Source: Ophiothrix spiculata (Eukaryota; Echinodermata; Ophiuroidea; Amphilepidida; Ophiotrichidae). Taken from it: a stretch of 23,054 bases of DNA. The stretch lies in NCBI GenBank assembly GCA_000969725.1, contig JXSR01S011702.1; one strand, written 5' to 3'. Made by a program: the position numbers and the translations under genes. The notes beneath the pieces were generated by a model, which was given only the letters and a program-made list of their open reading frames with translations, was not told the origin of the DNA and ran no database searches. Positions 12,201 to 18,964 of this stretch are shown piece after piece (position 1 is the stretch's first letter; every line of letters starts with the position of its first letter).

Positions 12201-15200
12201 CAATTATGCCGGGAAGTGCAATTATTAATCACGGTTTATTGATCACAGTTTGCTATCATTTACTATCTAGGTAATCAGTAATTTAAAAATTGATTTGCAG
12301 ATAATTTTTTTTTGCCAGATTTGCAGTGGACCGCCTTGTATTTTAATCTCTATGTGGAGAAAATGGAGAGAGAAAGTGTGACATATTATATATAGAGAAT
12401 TAAAATATGAAATAAACATGATTTTGAAATTTGCGACTTTTCGCTCATTTTGCCAGAACACCCCTCATATGAAGAATTCAAGTCTGTGATGAACAACATG
12501 TTGAATTTGCTACATTCAATATGTTTTGTTTTGCCAAGTCTCCTGTAGTTGATCAATGTTAAATCATACAATTTGATTAAAATCATATGCTTGCAGAACA
12601 ATGTCTTGCCGTGGGCTAGTCAAGATTTTCAGTTGAATTTTCAAAAAAATCAACACTATTGCCTTATTTGTTGAAGCAAAGAACTTTTGTACATGCTATG
12701 CATAGGTAGTAAGGTTTCTGTCGAGACTGGCTTTTCATGTCGACATGTCGCAATACTTTGTTGTCGACGTCGACATAAAGTTGATATCAAAAAGTTTTGA
12801 ACCGTAATGCGAGGGAAGAAAAATTGTTTAAATAAGCTTAATGACCCGTTTTAGACGTAGACTTACATATAATGTACTGGTTCTTTCTGCGTACGACAAT
12901 ATGGATGATATAAAATTGATATTTTGTAACTTTTTTTGTTGTGAACCATCGTAAAAACTTTAAAAACGGTTGTAAATGAGGAACAACTAATAAGCATTAA
13001 ATTATCTATGCATCACTTTAAAGCACTACTGCTAATAAACAGCCATAAATTGACAATTAAACATAAGTTTTTATAAAGTTTACTTGTCCAGTTCTGTTGA
13101 CAAATGAAATTTCATGTCGACATGTAGAAATATGCTTTATGTGGACATAAATGTCAACATAAGGCATGTCGACAGAAACCTTAATAGATAGTATACCTTG
13201 TAAAACTGCGCTTGGATTTGAGACCTCAACATCCTCATTGTCTTCATCAACAGCACCTTCTTCTTCCTCTTCTTCAGTTTCGTCTTCTTCCTCTTCTTCA
13301 TTTTCAAGGTTCTTGATTCTTTCCATTTCTGCATTAGCTGACCAAAACGCAACTTTCATTCCTTGTTGGGAGAAGTAATCAGCCCACAGCTTTCTCTGTA
13401 TTGGTGTAAGCAGGTCGGCTTTGCTGATCAAAATCATATTCTCCTTAAACTTGTCCACTTCTTTTATATACTTTTCCTGCAAAAGTTACAATCACCATTT
13501 TGTCAAGTTGCATATTTTGGCATGATTAATATCAACCTCTGAAAATTGAATTTACACCAAATTATTACACATCAATACATACCAATTCATGTATAAAGGC
13601 AATTCATGATCCACATTTCACCCTCAAGGTCATCTCTATCAAAATTCTGGTGTTTTTTAATGATAAAACACTGATAAATATTATAAATCCCAGCCCGTTC
13701 TTGCAATGTGTTTGCATTTTTGAAAACAAAAATACGAAAGTGTGTCATTTTCTATTAACTGTAAGGTAAGATAGCAACTACACTCAGTAGTCAATGATTG
13801 GAATCAAGTGAAATGTTCAGGATGCATATATGTTGTACATACTCTGCTTCTATGTGGTAACAGTGTGGTGACTATGAAAAGGCTTCTGCGTAGTAACAGG
13901 GTGGTAACAGTATGATGGGGAAACTGCATTACCGACCATAAGAATACCCTATAAAGAGTACCCGCAGAGTAGCTTTGATACACCTCTGGTGGTACTCTGC
14001 AGAGGACCTCTGGAGGTACTCTGATGGTACCATGCCGGAATATAAATGGCAGCGTGCCTTTTATCTCCCCTGTAAATCTGTGACTTGAACCCATAATAGT
14101 GTAACACATTTAAAAGATGGAAATCAACATAATTCTTTTAAAAAATGAGTTTATTCAACCCTGTTTTAGTCACAGTAGATTACAATTGTGTCTCTTCCCC
14201 AATTTTGTATACTGTAGTTTTCTTAAAATATCACTCTAAGACATGTCTCACCTCAAATAGAGCTCATATTTGAATTAATGTATTTGCATTGCATTTGACC
14301 TGGTAAAAAGTTGAATCAAAACAACAGTGTCATTTACAGTTGTAACCCATTCTGTTTACAAATCCCCATTTACTGGTGTTACCTAAGGCCCAAAGTTTTC
14401 CGCAAAATCGCGGAATTTGGGATGTAAAGCGGAATATGCATTTCTGCGACAAAGCAAAGCAAAAAGATGAAAAATGACCAGGAAAAAGAAAAAAACCTTA
14501 AAAATGGAAAATAACAAAGTAAAATTCAAAAAAAAAATGGGCCTTCAAATTCAACAAAATAAAGAGAAATCTATCAAATATTTAACCTAAAACACATAGC
14601 CTACCCATCTACCCCATCGGCATCGCAGTAATGCTAGCGCTATCCAACAGCAATTGCATGATCGGTACTTCCAGGTTCCCGAAGCGCCATATTTTTCAGC
14701 TTGTGTATCCCAGCATCCTTTACGCCAACTAAAAATAGCCGACAGGGCTTTCCCAAAGACGTGCATGCATCATTTTGATTTGTGAGTATGAGTTGGCCGA
14801 GCGATTGGTACGATTTTTTGACCTGGATTTTGATTAAATATTCGATTGTTTGCACAAATTATGACCGCTTCATATAGAGCACTATTCAAAATCATGTTGG
14901 TGAAACATGAATTGTACCTAATGCAAGCACATGGTATAATGGCGACACGAAAAATATCGGGTCAAATATAATACAGGTGTGTTGGCCATCTGAAACCGAA
15001 GGGCGACTACCGCGGTGACTACAGTTAATAAAGGTTTGTTTTTATGTCAGAATAGTACTAAAATATACTAAGCAGAGAAAAGCGGAATTTGATATTTGTA
15101 AAACAAAAAACTTCTGGCTTTAGTGTTACCCAATATGCATGGTATTTTCTATACTCACCAAGTCTTCGCATCTGAACAGCAGTGGGTTTCTAGCATCAAC

Positions 15201-18200
15201 AATCTGTACTACAATGTCACTTCTCTCTATAACTCGCCATAACTGCCTCCAAAATTCAAGATTTCTTTCGAAAGGAGTGATTATCAAATGATCTTTTTCT
15301 TGTAACCTGAAAACAAAATTACTTTGATTTTTAAGGTCTACTTTTTTGTATTTATTTTCTTATTTATAAAGCCAAATTTGACTTGGTACCAGTATATTGT
15401 GATAGCTTTTTATGCTTTATATTAAAACAAAAAATATTTACCTAGACCAGCTTTTTCATTTACAATTCAATAAGAATTCTGAAACATGGTGGATGACAAG
15501 TTGACTCCTGAATAAATCCACTCTTATTATTAAAGAACTTTGTGCTGATATGCCACAAATTAAATTTTTGTACCGCGGCTCCAAAACTGTGGAATCAACT
15601 TCCGGATCATATCAGGTCTGTTTCTTCTATTAACCAATTCAAGAGTGCCCTCAAAACTTATCTTTCTAAGAAAGCCTATGAACTTTGAAAATTTTCTTTC
15701 AACTGTACATTATCTCAATGAACAATGAATTTTGAGTGTCATTTTATACCTTGTCTTTTTATCTTGCACAGGAATTATTTGTATGGAAAATTAAAGGTAT
15801 AAGTTCCAATCACATTCTCATCCCCGGGGGCTTAACTGGAAGTAGTACATTCTTTGATGTCAAATGAAAGCCAATGTTTTTCTGATTGTAAGTCCAAAAT
15901 TTCACCTCCAAAATTCTTTACAGTTTCGAAGATATAGCAGAAAATGTAACATTATTTGGTACCTATTTCCTATATCTTATGTATTTTACATAACAGCTTC
16001 ACCCCAGGGTTGCATACTTTCTTTTGTCTCTGAAGAGTAAACAAGAAGGGACCGGAGGGGGAAATCTTATAAAATGCATTTCTGAGCTCAAGGTCAATCA
16101 GTTAAAAGTACATTATACACAATATAAATTTGGAATCTACACCTTAAAGAAAGGCATTTGAAGTATCACTAGACTGGAAATACTTACAATGCAAGTTGCC
16201 GCCGCCATTCCAAAAACGAATCTCTCTCCTTTTGATCTAGCTCTTCTGGTGTGGTCTCTGTGTTCCATTTGGGTCTGCAATATGGACATACAAAAGGAAG
16301 TACAGTTTTGAACATTAAGCCTTTAAAAAAAAAGTTGTTGACTTGCCCTTTAATGGTGAAATTGATGGTCTGTCGTTTTTTTTCCTTCTTTTTGTTTCTT
16401 GAAAATGGACACCAAAAAACTGAACAAAAATAATAAATATAAATATTTGCATTGTTTTGTGCTTTACTTATTCAAGATTTATACTTGTTCCATGCAAATA
16501 TTTAATATTCTGTGAATATAAAAGTAAATTCAACCCAAATATCATGATATTTTTACCAAATGCTCTGTTGAGTTAGGCAAAAGCTCACCAAAGAAAATAA
16601 CCTAAATTTTGCAAATTTTGAGTCGGTGGCAAAGGGCAAGTCAACAATTTTTTTAGGCGTTGTATGAATCAATTATTAAGAAATGGTTTAAACACTTAAC
16701 ATCCTTATTCCAAAAAAAATAAGGAGAAATGTTTGTTTGCGCTGCATCAGGGACTTCCGTTTGAAATTTGAAGGGCTCAAGAGCCCTCCTGAAGTTCATC
16801 CCGACAGCAATTAGGGGGGGGGGGGGCTTTTTTGGAAATTTACATGTTAATACCAGCATGCATGTAAGGTGCTCCCATAAAGCATTTTAGGGGAACAGTG
16901 AGGCTCAATAGAGCTCACTCCCCTCAAATAGAAGTCCCTGCTACATATGTTCAAATCTCTGCTTTTTTGTTGATAAATCATGCCTTCTCTCAAGAGTCAG
17001 ACTCCTCAGACCCACACCCACACCCTGTGAGAAGTCCTCAACTTGTAAGCAAGTCTGTGTTCAGCTCTTTCGCCTGCTCAATCCATTACACTCCTACCCC
17101 CTCCTGATCAGCCCTTGCCTCTTTGGAATTGTAAGCAAGTCTAAATTGAGTTCTTGTGCTTCCTCTAGCCATCACACCCTGATCACATAAGCTGACCGGT
17201 GTCTGGTAATCAGAAGGAAGCCGCAACACTGGTATGACATCGGTATGACACGGTGAATGCTTGCGATGCCTGGTCGGTCAGATGCCGGTGGTTATGGGAC
17301 CATAACTGAAGATATCGTAGGCAAGCCGCAAGGTTTTATCTCAGAATTAAATCGTGGGCAAGTCTTTGTTGAGTTCTTGTGCTTTCTCTATTGCATGAGA
17401 CTCTTCTGCTGATGGAAGACCCCCCCACCTCCCCCTTCCCCCCTCCCCCTCACCGAGTAGCCCTTACCTCCTTGGAATCGTCAGCAACTCTTTGTTGAGT
17501 TCTTGCGCTTTCTCTATGGCATGAGACTCTTCTACTGATGGGAGACCTGTGTGTAGGCCGGGATCAATCACCTTAATGTTTAGCTTTTCTGTAAATAAAT
17601 CAGTGAATTTATATCGCAGATTATTAATCATTATATTAGTAAATGCACTGAATGTCTGAAGATCCTGACAACATTTCATTGATATAGCTTCCGCTCCTCT
17701 GGGTGACCTTTAATACATTTTCAAAGTTATTTAAGTTTTATCTGCTTATGGGGGAGGTTGATGACATCTACTGTAACCCAACCTGTATAGAAAGTATAAT
17801 TGCCATTGATACAATTTTTGCAACAAATGCACATACATGTAAGGACAAAATGAACATTCTGACAACATTTCATCGATTCCATAAAAACACAATCTGTCTC
17901 AATAACTCTTGCAAGAAACTTGCAATCATTTTGTACTATGTATGTTAATTTCTGCAATGTTAAAAAATAAAAAAAACACTAGCATTTTACTCTTTAAAGT
18001 TCAAAACACTCATTTTGGAACTTGTTTGTTTTATAACTGATCATGACCTCCTTTATTTTTTACAAAAAGACTATACCAAAATGAGTAGTAAAATGAGTGT
18101 CAGTTCCAAAGGGAAAGTTATTTTTTCCTTTAAAGTATTATCCTATCAACATATGATTTATGTTCCACAGACATATTTTCTCTTACACATAAAATGTTCC

Positions 18201-18928
18201 AAATTGTCAATTTCGATGGAGAAAATGGATAATAAGAGGGTAAAAAATTATGCCATGAACATGAAAAGGGTTACAAATTTAAAAATCATCAACAATTTGA
18301 AGTACACATGTTATATTCCAAATGCACCTGCCATAAGTCTGCTTGTTTTCTGCAATTTATCTCATTTACAAGATACATCATTATCAAGCTTTTTCTTAAA
18401 AGTGGGCACCGGGCGATTTTTACTTTAAATGGTTCCTGACATTTTGCGCCTGGTGGGGAAGAAAAATTGAGACCAAGGCAACAACATTTTTTCCTATTAT
18501 AGCGCCCGGGTCTTGCTGTATACGATTTGTTGTATCCAGGCCTGGTTGTATCTAGTATGATTCAAAATTTGTACAGAAAATGTTTGGAAACCTGTTAATG
18601 CATCAGAATTCGAAGATACCGTAATCATAAAATGTTTTTTATATTGATAAAGTCTTCCAAATCAAAACAGGATCAAATTTTGAAAATGACTCCTCGTCCT
18701 GAAAAAAAACAGCTCCTGGAAATCTTAAGGACCAGAAGCAGCTTTTTTCAGATTTCTGACTCCTAGTCCAGCTTAAGAAAAAGCTTGATCATTATCCCTA
18801 CCTGCAGTGAATTCTCGTCCAGCTAACTGCGCAGTTGTGAGAAACTCATCCAAAGCACTTTGTTCTGTGATAGATGATAAGTTTAATCGGCCCCAGTCAT
18901 ATCCGTCATTCAGCTCACTAGTATGGCG
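3179..18928 (-). CDS. LSG1: LSG1, large-subunit GTPase 1 (10 exons seen, partial at both ends)
   Basis: Known role of the family: a cytoplasmic GTPase that helps release the export adaptor NMD3 from pre-60S ribosomes. Joining ten exons (minus strand) gives 553 codons with consistent phases. Residues below count from the first one seen. Motifs occur in circularly permuted order: DARNP at 149-153, the G4-like SKAD at 179-182, FWSA (G5) at 205-208, an acidic Ser/Glu linker at about 219-370, the P-loop GYPNVGKS at 405-412, SATPG (G2) at 427-431 and DCPG (G3) at 449-452. This order is diagnostic of the YlqF/YRG family, and the acidic insert between G5 and G1 together with conserved blocks such as HTSELNDGYDWGRLNL points to LSG1 rather than GNL2, GNL3 or MTG1. 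Human LSG1 is about 650 residues, so roughly 30-40 N-terminal and about 100 C-terminal residues are missing. Coordinates include introns. Confidence 0.95.
3381..3725. mobile_element. Inverted-repeat element (ATTCTGTCGGACGCA ends)
   Basis: The 15-base terminal repeat ATTCTGTCGGACGCA at 3381-3395 is found perfectly reversed at 3711-3725. The inner parts show weaker inverted similarity (TGTTACT, GTGAAAC). I could not settle the target duplication. It lies upstream of exon 10 in the intron between exons 9 and 10. Confidence 0.7.
3790..3890 (+). repeat. Dispersed repeat, second copy at 17180-17275 (minus)
   Basis: GGGCATCGCAAG, ATTCACCGGTGTCATGCCG and ATATCATACCGGCATTACGG, then CAGCTTATGTGA, recur reversed at about 17180-17275 with moderate divergence. 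The word GTCATACCG is internally repeated. The class is unknown. Confidence 0.65.
3891..4310. other. Unassigned intron sequence
   Basis: Intron between exons 9 and 10. Contains T-rich runs (about 4111-4135) and AT-rich sequence, with no exon or repeat that I recognise. Confidence 0.4.
4314..4407. repeat. Short hairpin repeat
   Basis: GGCTCTTGAAATG (left arm) and CATTTCAAGAGCC (right arm) form a perfect 13-bp stem. It extends outward imperfectly through GTCCACTCTTTGA and AAAGTAGACAAAT. It is likely a small foldback element. Confidence 0.7.
4761..5049. repeat. Foldback element with ~120-bp arms
   Basis: Left arm 4761-4882 and right arm 4923-5049 are inverted copies. Shared words are CATTTAATATTCCGTAATAT, GGAGAAAC, CTTCTCCGTC, TTGGCTGGATGACTGCTG and GAATCCTC. 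The loop is about 40 bp. The arms differ by scattered substitutions and one 3-base indel, so it is old but still strongly paired. No coding potential. Confidence 0.88.
5214..5400 (+). mobile_element. tRNA-derived SINE
   Basis: The head (5214-5284) has a perfect A box TAGTGTAGTGG (5221-5231) and B box GGTTCAAGTCC (5264-5274), the internal promoter of RNA polymerase III. The anticodon-side sequence CTCGCTTTGCA resembles tRNA-Ala(TGC), but the arm is expanded and the acceptor stem has mismatches, so it is not a working tRNA. The body continues TTTTCTCCAGGTCCTCCGG, a SINE-like domain. The 3' limit is uncertain. Confidence 0.7.
5401..5789. other. Unassigned intron sequence
   Basis: Follows the SINE and runs to the exon 9 donor. 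A plus-strand frame reaches 5631 but begins inside the SINE and has no recognised domain. An (AAAG)-rich patch lies at about 5678-5692. Confidence 0.4.
5790..5913 (-). CDS. LSG1: LSG1 coding exon 9
   Basis: Forty-one codons plus one base: ICQQIPRQVLETIYGINIVK then PKEGEDPDRCPTAMEFINAYG. It matches the LSG1 region after G3 (VCQNIPR...YGINI...AYGY). It begins after ttttcAC, the AC end of the U12-type intron, and ends at the donor GGTT/GTAAGT. The last T joins AT of exon 10 to give Tyr. Confidence 0.95.
6232..7275. mobile_element. Foldback Tc1/mariner-type transposon, 1044 bp
   Basis: Ends CCGGGTGAGTCAA and (reversed) CCAGGTGAGTCAA are flanked by TA (6230-6231 and 7276-7277). The terminal arms are about 300 bp long and nearly identical; the same 70-odd-codon open frame (MFDEECRIWTELFSYHNIE) appears on both. 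The inversion reaches inward past TGGACCATTTC into the transposase fragment, so the left arm also carries a broken piece of it (about 6541-6590). Confidence 0.85.
6676..6909 (-). pseudogene. Broken IS630/Tc1/mariner-type transposase fragment
   Basis: Reads FMQGGVPAHCALPVPNCLQE then VEWSARSPDLSPLDVYQWG. These match the region around the second and third acidic residues of the DDE/D transposase fold in this superfamily (family pattern: FQQDGAPxH, then WPxRSPDLxPxDFxxWG). The Asp expected after MQ is Gly here, and only about 77 codons remain, so it cannot be catalytic. It lies between the inverted arms of the foldback element. Confidence 0.85.
7278..7866. other. Unassigned part of the AT-AC intron
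   Basis: Between the foldback element and exon 8. No exon or clear repeat. It holds the U12 5' splice site at its right edge and the unused major-type donor at 7833. Confidence 0.5.
7867..8010 (-). CDS. LSG1: LSG1 coding exon 8 (G3, DCPG)
   Basis: Forty-eight codons: TLFVEPTMCLCDCPGLTMPS, then FVSTKAEMVTNGILPIDQIR, then DFIPPISL. DCPG is the G3 motif. The acceptor is ttttgcag/ACTTTA. The 3' boundary is set by homology (PPISL must join ICQQIPR) and falls exactly at ATATCCTTTT, the 5' splice site of a U12-type AT-AC intron. Reading on meets TGA after ten codons (at 7842-7840). Confidence 0.95.
8078..8303. repeat. Possible small inverted-repeat element
   Basis: TTAACTCTAACCCTGGCA near 8083-8100 and CTGGCAGGTTAGGGTTAA near 8279-8296 are imperfect inverted copies about 210 bp apart. 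The inner sequence has little pairing and no target duplication is clear. Confidence 0.35.
8304..9390. other. Unassigned intron sequence (intron 7)
   Basis: AT-rich, with oligo-A/T runs. Patches such as GCAACCGACCC (9066) and AACTGACCGACCC (9294) look like fragments of an old repeat. No exon is seen. Confidence 0.4.
9391..9492 (-). CDS. LSG1: LSG1 coding exon 7 (P-loop G1 and G2)
   Basis: Thirty-four codons: VGYPNVGKSSTINALLQQKK followed by VPVSATPGRTKHFQ. GYPNVGKS is the Walker A/G1 motif that binds the nucleotide phosphates. Thr in SATPG is the G2 residue. The acceptor is ttttgcag/GTTGGC and the donor TTCCAG/GTACTG, phase 0 at both ends. Confidence 0.97.
9697..9853. mobile_element. Near-perfect hairpin MITE, ~157 bp
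   Basis: Arms of about 70 bp are inverted copies with only a few mismatches. Shared words are TATGTGTACCGCCGCGGC, AAAAGGGTCCAGTTGTCG, TACATGTTGCTC and TTGTAGCATATCT. The loop is about 15 bp. TA flanks both ends (9695-9696, 9854-9855). An RNA from it would fold into a long stem. Confidence 0.88.
9900..10440. other. Unassigned intron sequence (intron 6)
   Basis: Very AT-rich around 10080-10145 (a TTTATATTTATATATAAA run). No exon or named repeat. Confidence 0.4.
10449..10684 (-). mobile_element. tRNA-derived SINE, full head
   Basis: On the minus strand the head starts near 10684 (GGGAGTGTGGCCGAACG). It has an A-box-like TGGCCGAACGT (10661-10671) and a perfect B box GGTTCGAGTCC (10619-10629). 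The GGCCGA start resembles a Leu/Ser-type tRNA. The body includes GGGCGCTGCATAC-like sequence and ends CCTGGTGAGTCTATG. A second copy lies at 19713-19895. Confidence 0.82.
10904..11009. repeat. Hairpin repeat with GCGAAAATAAATG arms
   Basis: GGTATATTTCG...CATTTATTTTCGC (10915-10943) pairs with GCGAAAATAAATG...GTAATATACC (10960-11000), extended by TACATG/CATGTA outside. Related words (GAGCGAAAATT, GTGCGAAAATA) follow to about 11100, so the element may be longer. Confidence 0.7.
11130..11575 (-). CDS. LSG1: LSG1 coding exon 6 (acidic linker leading to the P-loop)
   Basis: At 446 bases this is the longest exon. It starts DELPTSNEAADELIS and runs through a Ser/Asp/Glu/Asn-rich, low-complexity linker, with the heptad-like pieces HERTNVEVNERTDLVNEDVD. 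It then returns to conserved sequence (LLTGDELISLFYAMHDGK, VQEGVTTVGL) just ahead of G1. The acceptor is ttttcag/ATGAAT and the donor GGCTTG/GTGAGT. The phase fits exon 5 (G plus AT gives Asp). The linker is poorly conserved in this family, so its length is supported mainly by the continuous frame and good splice signals. Confidence 0.92.
11691..11939. mobile_element. TA-flanked MITE, 249 bp
   Basis: Left end TGTGATGGCTCACCCC; right end, reversed, TGTGATGACTCACCC. Inner GGGGATTTTGC and GGGGACTTTGC also pair. TA lies at 11689-11690 and 11940-11941. No coding potential. Confidence 0.75.
12025..12467. mobile_element. TA-flanked inverted-repeat element, 443 bp
   Basis: Left end TGTGAGTTGGTCTGGCAAAA then TGAGC; right end, reversed, TGAGGGGTGTTCTGGCAAAA then TGAGC. 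TA flanks both (12023-12024, 12468-12469). The TGAGGGGTG start resembles the end of the 2212-3168 element, so both may belong to related mariner-like families. A short 11-bp hairpin (AGCTTGTGTTT) lies inside near 12163. Confidence 0.72.
12712..13181. mobile_element. TA-flanked MITE with GTCGAC palindromes, 470 bp
   Basis: The perfect terminal repeat AGGTTTCTGTCGA lies at both ends, reversed, with TA on each side (12710-12711 and 13182-13183). Inside are palindromes CATGTCGACATG and GTCGACGTCGAC. A diverged partial copy of its middle lies at 22183-22396. Its right end is 13 bases from the exon 5 donor. Confidence 0.82.
13197..13476 (-). CDS. LSG1: LSG1 coding exon 5 (G4/G5 motifs and acidic tract)
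   Basis: Reads KENMILISKADLLTPIQRKL, then YFSQQGMKVAFWSANAE, then a run of about 20 acidic residues. SKAD (179-182) is the G4 motif with Ser where the family usually has Asn (NKAD). FWSA (205-208) is G5. The acidic tract matches the charged linker of LSG1 before the P-loop. The acceptor is ttttgcag/GAAAAG and the donor CAAG/GTATAC is rather weak. The exon is 280 bases and leaves one base. A TA-flanked element ends 13 bases beyond this donor. The opposite strand is open here because GAA and GAG repeats read as serine codons; that is a shadow. Confidence 0.95.
13477..14383. other. Unassigned intron sequence (intron 4)
   Basis: No exon. A GC-richer patch at 13840-14060 has short degenerate repeats: GTGGTAACAG/GTGGTGAC units and two CCTCTGGNGGTACTCTG units at about 13983 and 14007. 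It may be an old repeat. Confidence 0.4.
14384..15122. mobile_element. hAT-like element, 8-bp target duplication GTGTTACC
   Basis: Perfect GTGTTACC lies at 14376-14383 and 15123-15130. The ends are TAAGGCCCAAAGTTTT and, reversed, TAAAGCCAGAAGTTTT. CGGAATTT words recur near both ends. The internal 71-codon minus-strand frame (14640-14855) has no recognised transposase motif. The ends start with TA rather than the usual CA, so the superfamily call rests mainly on the duplication length. Confidence 0.72.
15159..15306 (-). CDS. LSG1: LSG1 coding exon 4 (start of permuted GTPase domain, DARNP)
   Basis: Reads LIITPFERNLEFWRQLWRVI then ERSDIVVQIVDARNPLLFRCEDL in two runs. It holds the DARxP motif typical of circularly permuted GTPases at residues 149-153. 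The acceptor is ttttcag/GTTACA and the donor GACTTG/GTGAGT. The exon is 148 bases and ends in phase 0. A hAT-like element begins 36 bases beyond the donor side in the next intron. Confidence 0.96.
15512..15688 (+). pseudogene. 3' end of a LINE reverse-transcriptase ORF (relic)
   Basis: An open stretch ends LNFCTAAPKLWNQLPDHIRS then VSSINQFKSALKTYLSKKAY and a stop (15686-15688). AAPKLWNQLP...FKSALKTYL is the characteristic C-terminal block of non-LTR retrotransposon ORF2 (pattern AAPxLWNxLP...FKxxLKTxLF). A stop at 15509-15511 and the short length show it is a truncated copy. It is opposite in strand to LSG1. Confidence 0.82.
15794..16145. mobile_element. MITE copy 1 (AAGGTRTARGTTCC ends), uninterrupted
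   Basis: Ends AAGGTATAAGTTCC and, reversed, AAGGTGTAGATTCC. It matches the element at 21020-22132 through CACATTCTCATCCC, AACTGGAAGTAGTA, CAAATGAAAGCC, GGGTTGCATACTTTCTTTTG and AGGTCAATCAGTTAAAAGTA. It carries TTATTTGGTACC where copy 2 has an insertion, so it preserves the empty site. Confidence 0.85.
16188..16274 (-). CDS. LSG1: LSG1 coding exon 3
   Basis: Reads PKWNTETTPEELDQKERDSF then LEWRRQLA, a highly conserved LSG1 stretch (TTPEEL...FLEWRRQL). The acceptor is attgcag/ACCC and the donor GCATT/GTAAGT. The exon is 87 bases and keeps phase 2. An inverted-repeat element begins about 45 bp upstream of the acceptor. Confidence 0.94.
16319..16658. mobile_element. Inverted-repeat element (GCCTTTAAAAA ends), 340 bp
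   Basis: GTTGTTGACTTGCCCTTTAA on the left matches, reversed, TTGTTGACTTGCCCTTTGCC on the right. The ends are GCCTTTAAAA and GCCTAAAAAA. The target duplication is not clear. It begins 45 bp upstream of the exon 3 acceptor. Confidence 0.7.
16814..16826 (+). repeat. Run of 13 G
   Basis: Homopolymer GGGGGGGGGGGGG in intron 2, prone to length error in assembly. Confidence 0.9.
17025..17424 (-). pseudogene. Tandem decayed copies of LSG1 exon 2
   Basis: At least three partial copies lie downstream of the real exon, in the same orientation. The best (about 17345-17424) reads GLPSAEESHAIEKAQELNKD then LPTI and a stop, against GLPSVEESHAIEKAQELNKE in the real exon. A second (about 17112-17165) keeps AATTGTAAGCAAGTCT and TTGAGTTCTTGTGCTT, with the donor GT changed to GC. 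A third (about 17045-17100) is more diverged. None keeps an acceptor. A dispersed repeat (17180-17320) splits the array, and a C-rich tract (17421-17455) lies before the true exon. Confidence 0.85.
17180..17275 (-). repeat. Dispersed repeat, copy of 3790-3890
   Basis: Reversed, it reads GGCATCGCAAGCATTCACCG, TGTCATACCGATGTCATACC then CAGCTTATGTGATCA, matching the copy at 3790-3890. It lies within the array of exon 2 copies. Confidence 0.65.
17468..17588 (-). CDS. LSG1: LSG1 coding exon 2
   Basis: Reads KLNIKVIDPGLHTGLPSVEE and ends NKELLTIPRR, matching the LSG1 segment between the N-terminal block and the GTPase core. The acceptor is ttatttacag/AAAAGC and the donor AAGGAG/GTAAGG. The exon is 121 bases, phase 1 to phase 2. 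Several decayed copies of this exon lie just downstream in the gene (17025-17424). Confidence 0.93.
17589..18801. other. Intron 1 sequence, no gene
   Basis: AT-rich. TGACAACATTTCAT(T/C)GAT occurs twice (about 17666 and 17858), suggesting a small old duplication. A hairpin pairs CTGAAAAAAAACAGCTCCTGG (18699) with CCAGAAGCAGCTTTTTTCAG (18732). The 137-codon plus-strand frame at 18015-18428 has no domain and AT-biased composition, and I reject it. Confidence 0.5.
18802..18928 (-). CDS. LSG1: LSG1 coding exon 1 of those seen (N-terminal region)
   Basis: Reads RHTSELNDGYDWGRLNLSSI and ends LAGREFTA, the conserved N-terminal block of LSG1 before the GTPase domain. The acceptor is tacag before CGCCAT and the donor is GCAG/GTAGGG. 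The exon is 127 bases, enters in phase 0 and leaves one base (G) that completes Glu with exon 2. No start codon is present, so at least one more coding exon must lie upstream (higher coordinates). A partial decayed copy of the exon start lies just upstream at about 18965-19013. Confidence 0.93.
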
Positions 18929-18964
18929 CTGTATTAAGAATAATTACAGGGAAAACCAGGTTTA

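Noticed and set aside
13166..13378. Serine-rich plus-strand open frame
   Set aside because: Mirror of the acidic GAA/GAG tract of LSG1 exon 5.
13804..14109. 101-codon minus-strand open frame
   Set aside because: Low-complexity GTACTCTG/GTGGTAAC repeats in intron 4, no domain.
14640..14855. Possible transposase of the hAT-like element
   Set aside because: 71 codons with no hAT catalytic or dimerisation motif that I can recognise.
18015..18428. 137-codon plus-strand open frame
   Set aside because: Lies in LSG1 intron 1, AT-rich, no recognised domain and no splice or promoter context.
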